From assembly GCA_949710005.1 (NCBI GenBank), contig OX453278.1, positions 9,368,597 to 9,432,596 on the forward strand: a DNA stretch of 64,000 nucleotides, in the 5' to 3' direction. The translations under genes were made by a program, and so were the position numbers. Below the pieces are notes generated by a model that saw only the letters and a list, made by a program, of their open reading frames with translations, made no database searches and was not told the origin of the DNA. Origin of the DNA: Ricordea florida. Taxonomy: Eukaryota; Cnidaria; Anthozoa; Corallimorpharia; Ricordeidae. Positions 44,001-51,616 of this stretch are shown one piece after another; positions within the stretch are counted from its first letter, which is position 1, and each line of letters starts with the position of its first letter.

Positions 44001-44925
44001 TACAAAAATTCATCGAGGTATTACATTCAAAGAGTCTGCTTGGTTAGAACCATATATTGCCTTTAATACTGATCTAAGATCAAAAGCGAAGAATGATTTT
44101 GAAAAAGATTTCTACAAGTTAATGAACAATTCTGTGTTTGGTAAAACAATGGAAAACATTAGAAATAGGGTTGACATTAGATTAATTACAAATCAAAAAG
44201 ACGCGAAGAAATTAATATCAAAACCTAACTACCAGCATCGTACAATCTTTTGTGAAAATCTTGTAGCTATTCACATGAAGAAAACAAAGTTAGTATTCAA
44301 TAAACCCGTTTACTTAGGCATGTGCATTCTGGATTTAAGTAAAACCATAATGTACGACTTTCATTACAATTACATCAAACCGAAATACGGCGAAATGGCA
44401 AAATTACTTTTTACAGATACGGATAGTCTGATGTATTTAGTAGAAACGGAAGATTTCTACAAGGATATTGCGCCGGATGTGAGAGAAAAGTTCGATACTT
44501 CAAATTTCCCTGAAAAACATAAATCGGGTATTGAGATAGGAGCAAACAAAAAAGTCGTAAATATGTTTAAAGATGAGGCTGGGGGAAAAGCGATAGCGGA
44601 ATTTGTGGGTCTGAGGGCCAAGCTTTACTCATACAGGATGGACGAAGGCGAAGAAGAAAAGAAATGTAAGGGGTTGAAAAAGGCAGTAGTAAAAAAGACC
44701 ATAAGCTTTAATGATTACAAGGATTGTCTTTTTAGCAAAAAGCCTCAAATGAGACAAATGAATGTGTTTAGAAGTCGTTTGCATGATGTTTACACCGAAA
44801 CTGTTAATAAAGTTTCGCTGTCTTGCGATGATGATAAAAGAATAATTTGTGAGGACGGAATTAATACTTTTGCCTACGGGCATTATCGTTGTAACACAGA
44901 ATTTGGCGGGAGTTCTGTATCATAA
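40951..44925 (+). CDS. polB: Element B family B DNA polymerase (1324 aa)
   Basis: Complete protein-primed-type polymerase. Order: SAP-like domain 1-45 (coded by the inverted repeat), proline-rich linker 56-95 with PPGSPPPRT repeats, an OTU-like region (ECFKWAVTSA about 338; HYCWIKN about 434), C2H2-like finger 458-477, ExoI YADFES 515-520, an endonuclease VII/HNH-type insert (CHICEDELGEDKVIDHCHLTG, 616-636, then AAHRECNLKF), ExoII NLSGYD, ExoIII YLKTD, PolA LDANNLYG 921-928, PolB NNSVFGK 1059-1065, PolC DTDSL 1156-1160. All catalytic residues are present. The 3' end overlaps the convergent integrase by 43 bases. Confidence 0.93.
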   Translation: MDQLKDVELKEILRELRIRGRSGMRKAEKIAALRERGINTREDLENYRRRLNEGPLMLGTPPGSPPPRTPPATPPGSPPPRTRPTAPPRPPPLRKPARKRKLAPTFIKPQKQSKQTFNWGNYSFKVMDKGEFSKKLEDLTNENIIKITNNKQTKPQLRENVSISDSVRDELDEQFNIKEQQTALRGYLKTHRIDGKIGYGPKAFINKIKPKVLDLFNKQKKPAKIKLILTCEFKKKNPEKGDLFHRFLYIWAYFQSKVKIITEATDFSELYDTITNDLLVQVEDFENLGSGWVFHKVEYFDIFMDPYEPISGSSYIPLPLILESKKAIINVKNENDHECFKWAVTSAAFPKEKDPQRLNKQMRENSEKFNWKGMGFPTKLKDIDKFEKQNPYYKIHVHGFDKDKGEVYPLRISKKEKGYDIELLLLTNEEGNSHYCWIKNFSRLVSSQINKQHKREFCRNCYNSFPTEKSLEKHLEYCAKNKEVKIEMPKDKDGNPKYIKFINYNRKMRVPFVVYADFESFTEKMDTCSPDLRKSFTKQYQKHAPSGFCYLIIFFDENYENVIREYTAKSPDEDIAQIFVDSLESDIRRIYNNFRYKKKVRMTEEDIISYNSATYCHICEDELGEDKVIDHCHLTGKYRGAAHRECNLKFKVPKYFPVIFHNLSGYDAHLFIKNLGATEGKVNCNPNNEEKYISFTKQIVVDTFTNEKGKLVEVKREIRFIDSFKFLPNSLEKLVANLPKESFKNLTSYYKGEQLKLLLRKGVFPYEWFDKFFKLNETQLPPKEEFYSKLNDEEIKEDDYQHAQNVWKTFKMKTMREYHDLYLKTDVLLLADVFENFRDVCQKDYGLDPAHYYTLPGLAWDAMLKYTKVNLELLTDINMLLMIEKGIRGGIAMISTRYGKANNPYMKNFDINKIISYIIYLDANNLYGGAMCRPLPTHDFKWMTEKELVYWENFQCILEVNLEYPTRLHDLHNDYPLAPERLLVNKVEKLIPNLNNKTKYVVHHETLKLYQSLGLKVTKIHRGITFKESAWLEPYIAFNTDLRSKAKNDFEKDFYKLMNNSVFGKTMENIRNRVDIRLITNQKDAKKLISKPNYQHRTIFCENLVAIHMKKTKLVFNKPVYLGMCILDLSKTIMYDFHYNYIKPKYGEMAKLLFTDTDSLMYLVETEDFYKDIAPDVREKFDTSNFPEKHKSGIEIGANKKVVNMFKDEAGGKAIAEFVGLRAKLYSYRMDEGEEEKKCKGLKKAVVKKTISFNDYKDCLFSKKPQMRQMNVFRSRLHDVYTETVNKVSLSCDDDKRIICEDGINTFAYGHYRCNTEFGGSSVS

Positions 44926-45905
44926 GGCACAACCTGTAATTCTTCCCTAACAAATCCCCGCCTGGGGCCATCCAATAAATAATATAAAACTGGCTGATTT
45001 GGCGAAACGACGCTACGAGTAATGTAATAAACTTTGAGACTCCAAATAGGATCTGTAGCCCTCCTTTTTTCGCCACCTTCAAGTTCGCCGGGAAATAATA
45101 AATACCGCACTTTTGCACTAGGTGACAATCTGCCCTCATCAAGCCCAACAACTCGCTGATAATTTTTGGGTTTAATATCAACCTCTTTCAGTTTTATAGC
45201 CTTATTGGGCTCTTTACCGGTTATTCTCGCCGGCGTATTATTCAAAGTTTTCAAAATATCTGGTAATCTTTTCACCCACACTCTTGATCTTTGGCCATCA
45301 CTAATCATTTCTTGCGCATATTGATGGCTAAACAATCGCTCGCCTAATGTTCTATTTGCTCTTTCAACAAAGGCTTGGGCTCTATGATTGCCAGCTTCAC
45401 TTCTTTGTATTTTCACATTATGGTAATTCATGAGTTTGCCAACTTCACCCATAAATTCTTTTCCAGGATCAACCATTAATGTTTTAGGGTATTTTAATCT
45501 TCTAGAATATATTTTTGTAAAAGCTTCTGATATCTCTCGACTTTCTTTTGAAGTTAATGGTTCCGCATCTTTGTATCTAGAGGCAACATCAACCACAACT
45601 AACGCATATTTATACGTTTTTCTTCCAACTCTATCATGCGGTAAAAATAATAAATCTGCTTGGTGAATCTGGTTAGGCTTATCCACAGTCCAATGCGGCC
45701 TAGGTATATACTTTGGAGCTGGAAGATAGATTTGCCATATTGCCTGTTTTTCTAACCATTGTTTTGCTTCATTTTCACTTACTTTCGCTTTTTCTGCTAA
45801 TTTGGGAATCGCGGAATATCCTTTCCAATACCCCTCGGTTGAATAATATGCCCGCTCGAGTGGCGGGGAGGGCTTTGTCCGATTTTTCGCTAAATTTAAA
45901 CTCAT
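44883..45905 (-). CDS. int: Element B RVE-type integrase (340 aa)
   Basis: Complete integrase: N-terminal YYSTEGYWKGYSAIPKLAEK and WLEKQAIWQIYLPAPK, catalytic D in HQADLLFLP, D in MVDPGKEFMGE and E in AQAFVERANRTLGER, then DPIWSLKV and GFVREELQVVPYDTELPP, a C-terminal SH3/chromo-like domain. It starts at 45905 with MSLNLAKNR, 31 bases from the divergent 70-aa gene. The intact form of the element A protein. Confidence 0.92.
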   Translation of the reverse strand: MSLNLAKNRTKPSPPLERAYYSTEGYWKGYSAIPKLAEKAKVSENEAKQWLEKQAIWQIYLPAPKYIPRPHWTVDKPNQIHQADLLFLPHDRVGRKTYKYALVVVDVASRYKDAEPLTSKESREISEAFTKIYSRRLKYPKTLMVDPGKEFMGEVGKLMNYHNVKIQRSEAGNHRAQAFVERANRTLGERLFSHQYAQEMISDGQRSRVWVKRLPDILKTLNNTPARITGKEPNKAIKLKEVDIKPKNYQRVVGLDEGRLSPSAKVRYLLFPGELEGGEKRRATDPIWSLKVYYITRSVVSPNQPVLYYLLDGPRRGFVREELQVVPYDTELPPNSVLQR

Positions 45906-45936
45906 TTAAGAGTAAAAAAGTATCTTATAAATTAAA

Positions 45937-46149
45937 ATGGAGGAAGAAAAAACAAGTTTTACCGCGTATCAATTTAATCTTATGAAAAAAATTATCATTA
46001 AAGAAATTTTGGATATAGAAGATGGAGGCGAACTTTTTAATCTTTTACTTGTAATCAATGGAATAAGAGAAAGTTTAACGAAGAATATTAAAGAATTAGA
46101 GAATAAGATCATCAACACAGGTTTAAAGGTTAACCAAAGTAACTTATAA
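45937..46149 (+). CDS. Element B small helical protein (70 aa)
   Basis: Begins MEEEKTSFTAYQFN and is almost entirely predicted helix with a heptad-like C-terminal half (NIKELENKI). It sits directly before the capsid gene (7 bases). No counterpart exists between the capsid and its neighbour in element A. Function unknown; could be a transcriptional regulator or assembly factor. Confidence 0.55.
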   Translation: MEEEKTSFTAYQFNLMKKIIIKEILDIEDGGELFNLLLVINGIRESLTKNIKELENKIINTGLKVNQSNL

Positions 46150-46156
46150 ATCTAGT

Positions 46157-47401
46157 ATGACGTCTGAAAAAATTAACCCAAACAGGATTCCAAAAGAACC
46201 ATTTGGTTTGAAAGCGGAATCAACATTAAATAGAATTACTCTCAATCCCTCATCAGCCAGCCCTGGTGAAACATTATATATAAATATTCCAAAACTTTCT
46301 GAGAATTTGGTGATTGTGCCTGGAAGTGTATCTCTTTTGTTTGATTTGGAAGTTGATGGGCATGAAAATAATACAGTTGTTAATAATTTAGGGGCCAGTC
46401 TTGTTTCCAGATTAAAAGTCCTTTTTGGGGGCGAAACATTGCAGGATACCCAAAGATATGATCTATTTCAGACATATCATGATTTATTCTTAACAAAAGA
46501 AGAAAGAAAAGATGCATTGAAGCAAGGAATTTCTTTTGTAAATATGAGAAAACTGAGAACAAACGCGGGCGACAAGGACGATTCTAATGCAAAAGAAGTT
46601 GCCCTTTCTGTGGTGCATAATACAAAGTACAGAATACCAATAAATCATCCCATTTTAAACGATCATGGGGGTTTTTACCCAAAAGCCTTGGAAAACCATC
46701 TTATATTTGAGATTACGCTGGCCCCGGTTGATGATATTGTTATTTATTCCGACACAACCAAAACGCCGTCATATTCGATCAAAAATTTGGAGTTAGAATA
46801 TTCATCAATTTCAAGCGAATATTTGGCTAGAGAAGCCAAATCATCTTACCAAATTGGCAAAGGATTCTTTTATGAAAATGTTACTTTACACAAAACTTTT
46901 ACATTTAGAACGGGTAGCGATGAAGTTATTAATCAACATATTAATTTACCCAGAAGATCAATGAGTGGGGTGCTATTTTTATTTATTGCCCCCTATGCCG
47001 CCGGAGCGAGAGATTCAGAAAAATTCTTTTACCCTGGAATAACTTCTGTTAACATTGATGTTGATGGCGTCCCGAACAGAATGTATTCTAAAGGTATGAT
47101 TACATCAGATCTTTGGGAATCCATAAAAAAGCGTTTCCCAAAAAATGGCGAGCGTCTTTTGGAAGAAGGGGATTTTTACACAGCCAAGTTTGCTCTTTGG
47201 CTTGACACTAGAACTTGCCCAGATAATAAGATTCATGGTGGGGGATTAGCTCTAAATAATACACATGATGGGGTGAAAATAGAAATTAAAAGGAGAAAAA
47301 GCAGTTCATCAAGTTCGCAAGTGATAACTTGTCATATGTTTGTTGTGGCCGACGCAATGATGGAAATAATGAATTCGAGCTTAAGATCAATCATGTACTA
47401 A
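46157..47401 (+). CDS. Element B candidate major capsid protein (414 aa)
   Basis: Ortholog of the element A protein at 36003. Conserved N-terminal FGLKAESTLNRITLNPSSASPGETLYINIPKL, NNLGASLVSRLKVLFGGETL, TNAGDKDD, NTKYRIPINHPI, LIFEITLAPV, FLFIAPYAAGARDSEKF, and IDVDGVPNRMYSKGM followed by DLWE. First of six consecutive plus-strand genes; the ATPase starts 8 bases after its stop. Capsid identity rests on position, length and beta-strand pattern. A fragment of a third family member lies at 18157-18324. Confidence 0.75.
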   Translation: MTSEKINPNRIPKEPFGLKAESTLNRITLNPSSASPGETLYINIPKLSENLVIVPGSVSLLFDLEVDGHENNTVVNNLGASLVSRLKVLFGGETLQDTQRYDLFQTYHDLFLTKEERKDALKQGISFVNMRKLRTNAGDKDDSNAKEVALSVVHNTKYRIPINHPILNDHGGFYPKALENHLIFEITLAPVDDIVIYSDTTKTPSYSIKNLELEYSSISSEYLAREAKSSYQIGKGFFYENVTLHKTFTFRTGSDEVINQHINLPRRSMSGVLFLFIAPYAAGARDSEKFFYPGITSVNIDVDGVPNRMYSKGMITSDLWESIKKRFPKNGERLLEEGDFYTAKFALWLDTRTCPDNKIHGGGLALNNTHDGVKIEIKRRKSSSSSSQVITCHMFVVADAMMEIMNSSLRSIMY

Positions 47402-47408
47402 TACAAAA

Positions 47409-48035
47409 ATGCAAGATTTACGAGATAAAATCCCATTTCATTGTATTATAACGGGCCCGACAAATTGTGGAAAGACAAAGTACATAATTGATCAACTCCG
47501 AGGTCCATTCCGAAAAGTTTTTGAATACATTGTTTTAATATGCCCAACTTATGCTAAAAATAAAACCTATCATAATTTTGCTAATAAAGATAAACATTTC
47601 TATATACTATCGCCAGATGCCAGTAACGTTGATGAGATTAATGAATTGTTAACTGATTGTCAAACTTTATTCTCTGGTACAAATACACTAATAATTTTAG
47701 ATGATTGCGCCGTATCCACTGATCTGAAGAAAAGATCAAATAAGTTTATAGATTTAGCATTTTCCGGAAGGCATCATGGATTATCAATGTGGGTTTTAAC
47801 CCAGCAATTAACATCAATAGCAAAACCATTCAGGGAAAATGTAGCATGCGTTGTTACTTTCCATAATCCATCGCAGAAAGGTATGAAAATGTTTTTCGAA
47901 GATTATGGTGGTGATTTGGATTATGAATTAGGTAAAAAGTTTTTACAACTCCTGAAAACAGAAAAATATTCTAGGTTATGTTTTAGTTTGCGATACCCAT
48001 TTAATTGCTATTTAGAGATTCCCGAGGTGGTTTAA
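47409..48035 (+). CDS. Element B genome-packaging ATPase (208 aa)
   Basis: Walker A GPTNCGKT, ICPTYAKNKTYH, Walker B LIILDDCAV, FIDLAFSGRHHG and the sensor VLTQQL. Very similar to the element A ATPase in block order and spacing. A32/FtsK-type packaging ATPase expected to act at the capsid portal vertex. All motor residues present. Confidence 0.9.
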   Translation: MQDLRDKIPFHCIITGPTNCGKTKYIIDQLRGPFRKVFEYIVLICPTYAKNKTYHNFANKDKHFYILSPDASNVDEINELLTDCQTLFSGTNTLIILDDCAVSTDLKKRSNKFIDLAFSGRHHGLSMWVLTQQLTSIAKPFRENVACVVTFHNPSQKGMKMFFEDYGGDLDYELGKKFLQLLKTEKYSRLCFSLRYPFNCYLEIPEVV

Positions 48036-48040
48036 CAAAG

Positions 48041-48562
48041 ATGACAAAAGTTGAAGATTACATTGAAGAAAAGGCAGAGGTAAAAAATGATACTAATCAA
48101 AGTGAGGATCTTGAAATTAAACAAGAATCACTAGCCATTCTCGCAGTGCTTGGGACAACAAAGGAATATTTAGGGGTAGAAATGAGCCTGGGTGATGTAA
48201 AAAAATTACCGGAACGCGGTGTAGAAAAATATTTTAATCGTTATCAATCGGTAATGGGTAAGAAAATTAGTGGCGGAGTGGTGGATTCATCCCTTCAATT
48301 AATTTCTAAAATTATTTCATATTTAGTTCCGGTTGATGATATTGATGCGCTTTGTAAGGATTTGAAGAATGATGATTTGGTAAATCGTGAACTAACAAAC
48401 ATTGTTGGACTATTAGCATTGAAATCAGGAAGACTGGCCGCACTTGCTAGCGGGTTATTTCAAGTAGCTAAACACGTTAAATTCAACAAAGAACCAGCAA
48501 ATACCAACACAACTAATCAGGAAACTAAGCAATCTACTGAAGGTATTGATACTGTGCACTAA
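48041..48562 (+). CDS. Element B conserved module protein 3 (173 aa)
   Basis: Start set at 48041 (MTKVEDYIEEK), 5 bases after the ATPase stop; a more upstream methionine would overlap the ATPase and lacks homology. Conserved SLAILAVLGTTKEYLG, EMSLGDVKKL and KSGRLAALASGLFQV as in the element A protein at 34811. Acidic N-terminus, helical body, Asn/Thr-rich tail. Function unknown. Confidence 0.78.
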   Translation: MTKVEDYIEEKAEVKNDTNQSEDLEIKQESLAILAVLGTTKEYLGVEMSLGDVKKLPERGVEKYFNRYQSVMGKKISGGVVDSSLQLISKIISYLVPVDDIDALCKDLKNDDLVNRELTNIVGLLALKSGRLAALASGLFQVAKHVKFNKEPANTNTTNQETKQSTEGIDTVH

Positions 48563-48565
48563 ACC

Positions 48566-48575
48566 GATCTAAAAA
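48566..48575 (+). promoter_or_regulatory. ATCTAAA-type motif upstream of the 144-aa gene
   Basis: GATCTAAAAA begins 34 bases before the start codon at 48600. One of five similarly placed copies in element B. Confidence 0.45.
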
Positions 48576-48599
48576 CTTATTTGTAGCATCTAAATAACA

Positions 48600-49034
48600 A
48601 TGTCTGAACAATCTGAAGTAGAAGTTGAACAAATTACGGCTGATCCCGCACCTGAAAATAAAGATTCGAAAAAGAGGGAGAAAGATCCTAAAAAAGTAGC
48701 AGCTGGTAAAAAATTGGCAGAATATAATAAAAAAGCAAAAGAAGCATTAGCTAGGGAGATGAAACGAGAGGGACAAAAAATAAAACAGGAAGAAGAGCAA
48801 GACCGTACAGGTCGCGGAGCAAATGAAAATACATATAGTGAAGCGAAATCGTGGCTTCCAGAGTTATCTTTTACTACTGTTTTATCCATTGTTGGATTGG
48901 GGTTTACAGCATTTGATCTTTTTATGAGATACCGTGAAAAAACTAGAGATGAATTTTCTTTTCAAGCGCCACCCATAAAGATTCATACCCCACAAACGCA
49001 ACCCGTAGAACGCCCAAAAATTGGAATGATGTAA
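48600..49034 (+). CDS. Element B conserved module protein 4: KDPKKVAAG single-pass protein (144 aa)
   Basis: Carries KDPKKVAAGKKLAEYNKK and KEALAREMKREG, a charged linker, one hydrophobic helix (FTTVLSIVGLGFTAFDLFM) and a proline-rich tail. Ortholog of 34382-34762. Very basic N-terminal helix before a membrane segment suggests a link between genome or capsid and membrane, but this is speculation. Confidence 0.78.
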   Translation: MSEQSEVEVEQITADPAPENKDSKKREKDPKKVAAGKKLAEYNKKAKEALAREMKREGQKIKQEEEQDRTGRGANENTYSEAKSWLPELSFTTVLSIVGLGFTAFDLFMRYREKTRDEFSFQAPPIKIHTPQTQPVERPKIGMM

Positions 49035-49038
49035 TTAA

Positions 49039-49087
49039 TTTTTACTACATAAAGTTATTTAAAAGGTTCTTAATGATGTAGTAAAAA
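49039..49087 (+). promoter_or_regulatory. Hairpin overlapping the start codon of the 72-aa gene
   Basis: TTTTTACTACAT and ATGTAGTAAAAA form a perfect 12-bp stem with a 25-base loop. The right arm ends in the first base of the ATG at 49087. It could terminate the upstream transcript or control translation. A similar arrangement exists at 52274-52335. Confidence 0.5.
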
Positions 49088-49305
49088 TGACAAGCGAAAA
49101 CAAACTCGTTAAAACTGTAACTGATTCAGCAGTACTTATCGGATTGGGAGCGGGAGTTGGTTATGTGGCAAAAAAGATGATGAAAGAATCATTTTTGAAT
49201 GACCCATCCACAAGTATTACAAATTACGCAAAATGGGTTACTGTATTATCTGGAAGTATGTACCTAAAAACATATTTAGAGGATCAAAAGATTTTACCAA
49301 AATAA
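49087..49305 (+). CDS. Element B conserved module protein 5: small membrane protein (72 aa)
   Basis: MTSENKLVKTVTDSA, hydrophobic glycine-rich helix LIGLGAGVGYVAKKMM, then DPSTSITNYAKWVTVLSG and a short tail. Ortholog of 34144-34359. The stop codon is followed one base later by the start of the next gene. Confidence 0.78.
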   Translation: MTSENKLVKTVTDSAVLIGLGAGVGYVAKKMMKESFLNDPSTSITNYAKWVTVLSGSMYLKTYLEDQKILPK

Positions 49306-49306
49306 C

Positions 49307-49699
49307 ATGGCGACAATAGCAATGATGATTGGTGGGGCAATATTAAATGCAACAGCATTTACTGGTGGAAATATTCTTACAAAATATTTATTCGGAAAAA
49401 ATGTTGATACAGAAAAAATACGACATGATAAAGCAATGGAAAAATACCAAAAAGATTACGCAGAATACCAAGAAAAAAGACAAGAAATGGTTGATTGGAA
49501 AATGAAGAAAAAAGATGAAAAATACCAAGCATCAAAAAATATTTCGGCTACAAACCAGGCTTTTGAATTGTACGGGGAAATGCAAGCGCCAAAATTCTCT
49601 GATTATTACAAACCAAGCGATGAACAAAAAACAGGAGAAATGGTATACGTGGGGGTAGGGATGTTAGGTTTGGGTTACGCGGCCAGCAAATTCTTGTAA
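49307..49699 (+). CDS. Element B conserved module protein 6: coiled-coil membrane protein (130 aa)
   Basis: MIGGAILNATAFTGGNIL hydrophobic N-terminus, charged coiled-coil middle (KYQKDYAEYQEKRQE), SDYYKPSDEQKTGE and C-terminal hydrophobic YVGVGMLGLGYAASKFL. Ortholog of 33710-34123; the two ends are the best conserved parts. Last gene of the plus-strand module; a hairpin lies just downstream. Confidence 0.78.
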   Translation: MATIAMMIGGAILNATAFTGGNILTKYLFGKNVDTEKIRHDKAMEKYQKDYAEYQEKRQEMVDWKMKKKDEKYQASKNISATNQAFELYGEMQAPKFSDYYKPSDEQKTGEMVYVGVGMLGLGYAASKFL

Positions 49700-49712
49700 A
49701 ACCACTTTTTTT

Positions 49713-49742
49713 GTTATAAAACCAGTAATTAAGTTTTATAAC
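49713..49742. terminator. Hairpin at a convergent gene junction
   Basis: GTTATAAAAC and GTTTTATAAC form a perfect 10-bp stem around a 10-base loop, exactly between two converging genes. The other convergent junction of element B (54633-54664) has one too. Candidate bidirectional transcription end signal. Confidence 0.5.
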
Positions 49743-49747
49743 ATAAA

Positions 49748-50515
49748 TTATTCATTTTGTGGCCATCTTTCTTGTAAGGCTCTTAACTCTTCAAACCCCA
49801 AATATCTACTTGGTTGCCATACTGATTCAACTATTTCATCATGTAATTTTTTGTGGAATTTATTTTTATGATGTACCTTATATGGATTTAGGCGCATTTC
49901 AACTGATAAACTATTTACAATAAATTCTTCATCAAAGTTTTCAGCGGTAAATTTCTTGTCGTTGTAACATTTGTAATCATCAAAACTAAACGCTTTAAAC
50001 TTTTCATTAGCGCAATTTAACAAATCTTTTACAAACGTATTAACGCAAATACCATCAACCCCGAAATTTGCACCAGCATTAAAATCAAAACCATACCCAC
50101 AAAAACCATAAAACTCATCATCCATTCCATACCCGCCTTCACACAAAATTGAAAAACGAATATCCCCATAATTTTCATCTTCATCTTCATCTTCATCATC
50201 TTCATCTTCATCTTCATCATCTTCATCTTCATCTTCGTCATCTTCATTTTCCCACCATAATTTTAAGTCGTCATCTTCATCTTCTTTGCCTTCAAAAATG
50301 AAAGCGCGATTTTTTGTCAAATGTTCCAGTAAATTCTCTTTTATAACTTCTAAAAAATCATAAAAATTTAAGTCTTCTTTATTAACGTAAACAAAGTGAA
50401 AAGTTTTCGCGCCGTAGCCATAAAAACATGGGTTCCCCTCTTCATCATACCAGCTACCTTTATCATAACTAAAACCAAATCTTCTTGTGTCATTATCGTG
50501 TTGTTTAAGTTCCAT
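49748..50515 (-). CDS. Element B acidic protein with (DE)n tract (255 aa)
   Basis: Unknown, without counterpart in element A. A central block of more than 30 Asp/Glu residues (DEDEDDEDEDEDD pattern, about residues 90-115) is flanked by aromatic and glycine-rich sequence (YGMDDEFYGFCGYGFDF) and a basic C-terminal end. Acidic tracts of this kind occur in histone chaperones and DNA mimics; whether that applies is unknown. It is the only minus-strand gene between the module and the 321-aa gene. Confidence 0.65.
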   Translation of the reverse strand: MELKQHDNDTRRFGFSYDKGSWYDEEGNPCFYGYGAKTFHFVYVNKEDLNFYDFLEVIKENLLEHLTKNRAFIFEGKEDEDDDLKLWWENEDDEDEDEDDEDEDEDDEDEDEDENYGDIRFSILCEGGYGMDDEFYGFCGYGFDFNAGANFGVDGICVNTFVKDLLNCANEKFKAFSFDDYKCYNDKKFTAENFDEEFIVNSLSVEMRLNPYKVHHKNKFHKKLHDEIVESVWQPSRYLGFEELRALQERWPQNE

Positions 50516-50575
50516 TGTTTCTTATTTTTACTTTTTTTTATCTTTTTAAATCAAATTTTTATATTTTCAAAATAA

Positions 50576-50590
50576 CTTTAGATCTAAAGA
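50576..50590 (+). promoter_or_regulatory. ATCTAAAGAT motif in a palindrome upstream of the 321-aa gene
   Basis: CTTTAGATCTAAAG is a 14-bp palindrome that overlaps GATCTAAAGA, 35 bases before the start at 50616. Confidence 0.5.
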
Positions 50591-50615
50591 TTTCTTTATG
50601 GATGAGTAAAAAATC

Positions 50616-51581
50616 ATGACAGAAGGTGGTGTGGATCAGGATGATTTTGATCCAACTGAACTAAATGACCCAAAAGACAATGATGATGATGATTACGATG
50701 ATACAATTGAAATGAACCCGATTGGCCAAACATCAACCAGTTATGACTATGATGAGGAAGAAGAAAATTCAATTGACGGTATTAATGAAAATGATCCCCT
50801 TTTTAAAAGGATTAAAGAAAAAAAAGAAGCAGAAGATGATATAAAAATAGTATATCCAAAATCAAAATTTCAACATTTTATAACATTTTTACATGATATT
50901 GGGGACGGAATAAAATTACCAGCAATTAAATTAGCAGGTAGAAAAAAAGCGGCAACATATGTTCTTAAAGGTAGCGAATTCGTAAATGAAAAAACCGGGG
51001 CTAAACTTGCTGGTGTCCAATTAAAAAATTTTTTAGGGCCGCGGGCAGAAGAAATTGTAGAAGAAAATGACCGCAAAAATGAAAAGACAAAAGAATTACA
51101 AAACAAAAAAAGAGCAGAAAAAAAACTTCTTGAGGAAAAACCATTGAAAACACCAGAGGAGAGAACACGAATAGAGGAATTAAATAGGCAAATTGAAGAA
51201 GATGAAAATGAAATAGCAAACCGGAATCGCGAGTCTGAGCAAATACAGGAAAAAATGTCATTGAGAGACCGGGTTAAGGCTATCTTCAAAAAATATGGAT
51301 TTACTGCTTTTGCGATTTTAAGCTCTATAGGCGTTATCATTGGGGTTATCGTTTCCAATCTTTCGAAAGGCTTATCTACTTTAGGAAAAGGTGTTGGAAA
51401 CGGGTTGAAAGCCATTGGTAAGAAACTTGGTGAAATATTGCCGGGTATGGTTGGCGCAATCGTGAGCTTTCTTTTCAAAACAGCCGGACAGGTTATTGGA
51501 TTTTTGGGGAAAAACGCATGGTTGTTGATAATGGCTGTGGCCCTATATTTTGTGGAAAGTATGAAAAAGAAGAGAAAGTAG
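50616..51581 (+). CDS. Element B conserved membrane-active protein (321 aa)
   Basis: Acidic N-terminal third (QDDFDPTELNDPKDNDDDD), a charged coiled coil in the middle, and the conserved C-terminus: LRDRVKAIFKKYGFT, a hydrophobic helix, GKGVGNGLKAIGKKLGEILPG, GAIVSFLFKTAGQVIGFL and a last hydrophobic helix before KKKRK. Ortholog of 37268-38272; the C-terminal 110 residues are by far the best conserved. Candidate membrane-inserting virion protein. Confidence 0.78.
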   Translation: MTEGGVDQDDFDPTELNDPKDNDDDDYDDTIEMNPIGQTSTSYDYDEEEENSIDGINENDPLFKRIKEKKEAEDDIKIVYPKSKFQHFITFLHDIGDGIKLPAIKLAGRKKAATYVLKGSEFVNEKTGAKLAGVQLKNFLGPRAEEIVEENDRKNEKTKELQNKKRAEKKLLEEKPLKTPEERTRIEELNRQIEEDENEIANRNRESEQIQEKMSLRDRVKAIFKKYGFTAFAILSSIGVIIGVIVSNLSKGLSTLGKGVGNGLKAIGKKLGEILPGMVGAIVSFLFKTAGQVIGFLGKNAWLLIMAVALYFVESMKKKRK

Positions 51582-51592
51582 GTCTAAAGATA
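51581..51592 (+). promoter_or_regulatory. TCTAAAGAT motif upstream of the 199-aa gene
   Basis: GGTCTAAAGATA begins 36 bases before the start codon at 51617, directly at the stop codon of the previous gene. Confidence 0.45.
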
Positions 51593-51616
51593 TCATTTTG
51601 AGTAGTAAAATACAAT

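Noticed and set aside
50029..50247. Met/Lys-rich open frame within the acidic gene of B
   Set aside because: Frame-shifted reading of the (DE)n codon tract of the 255-aa gene on the same strand.
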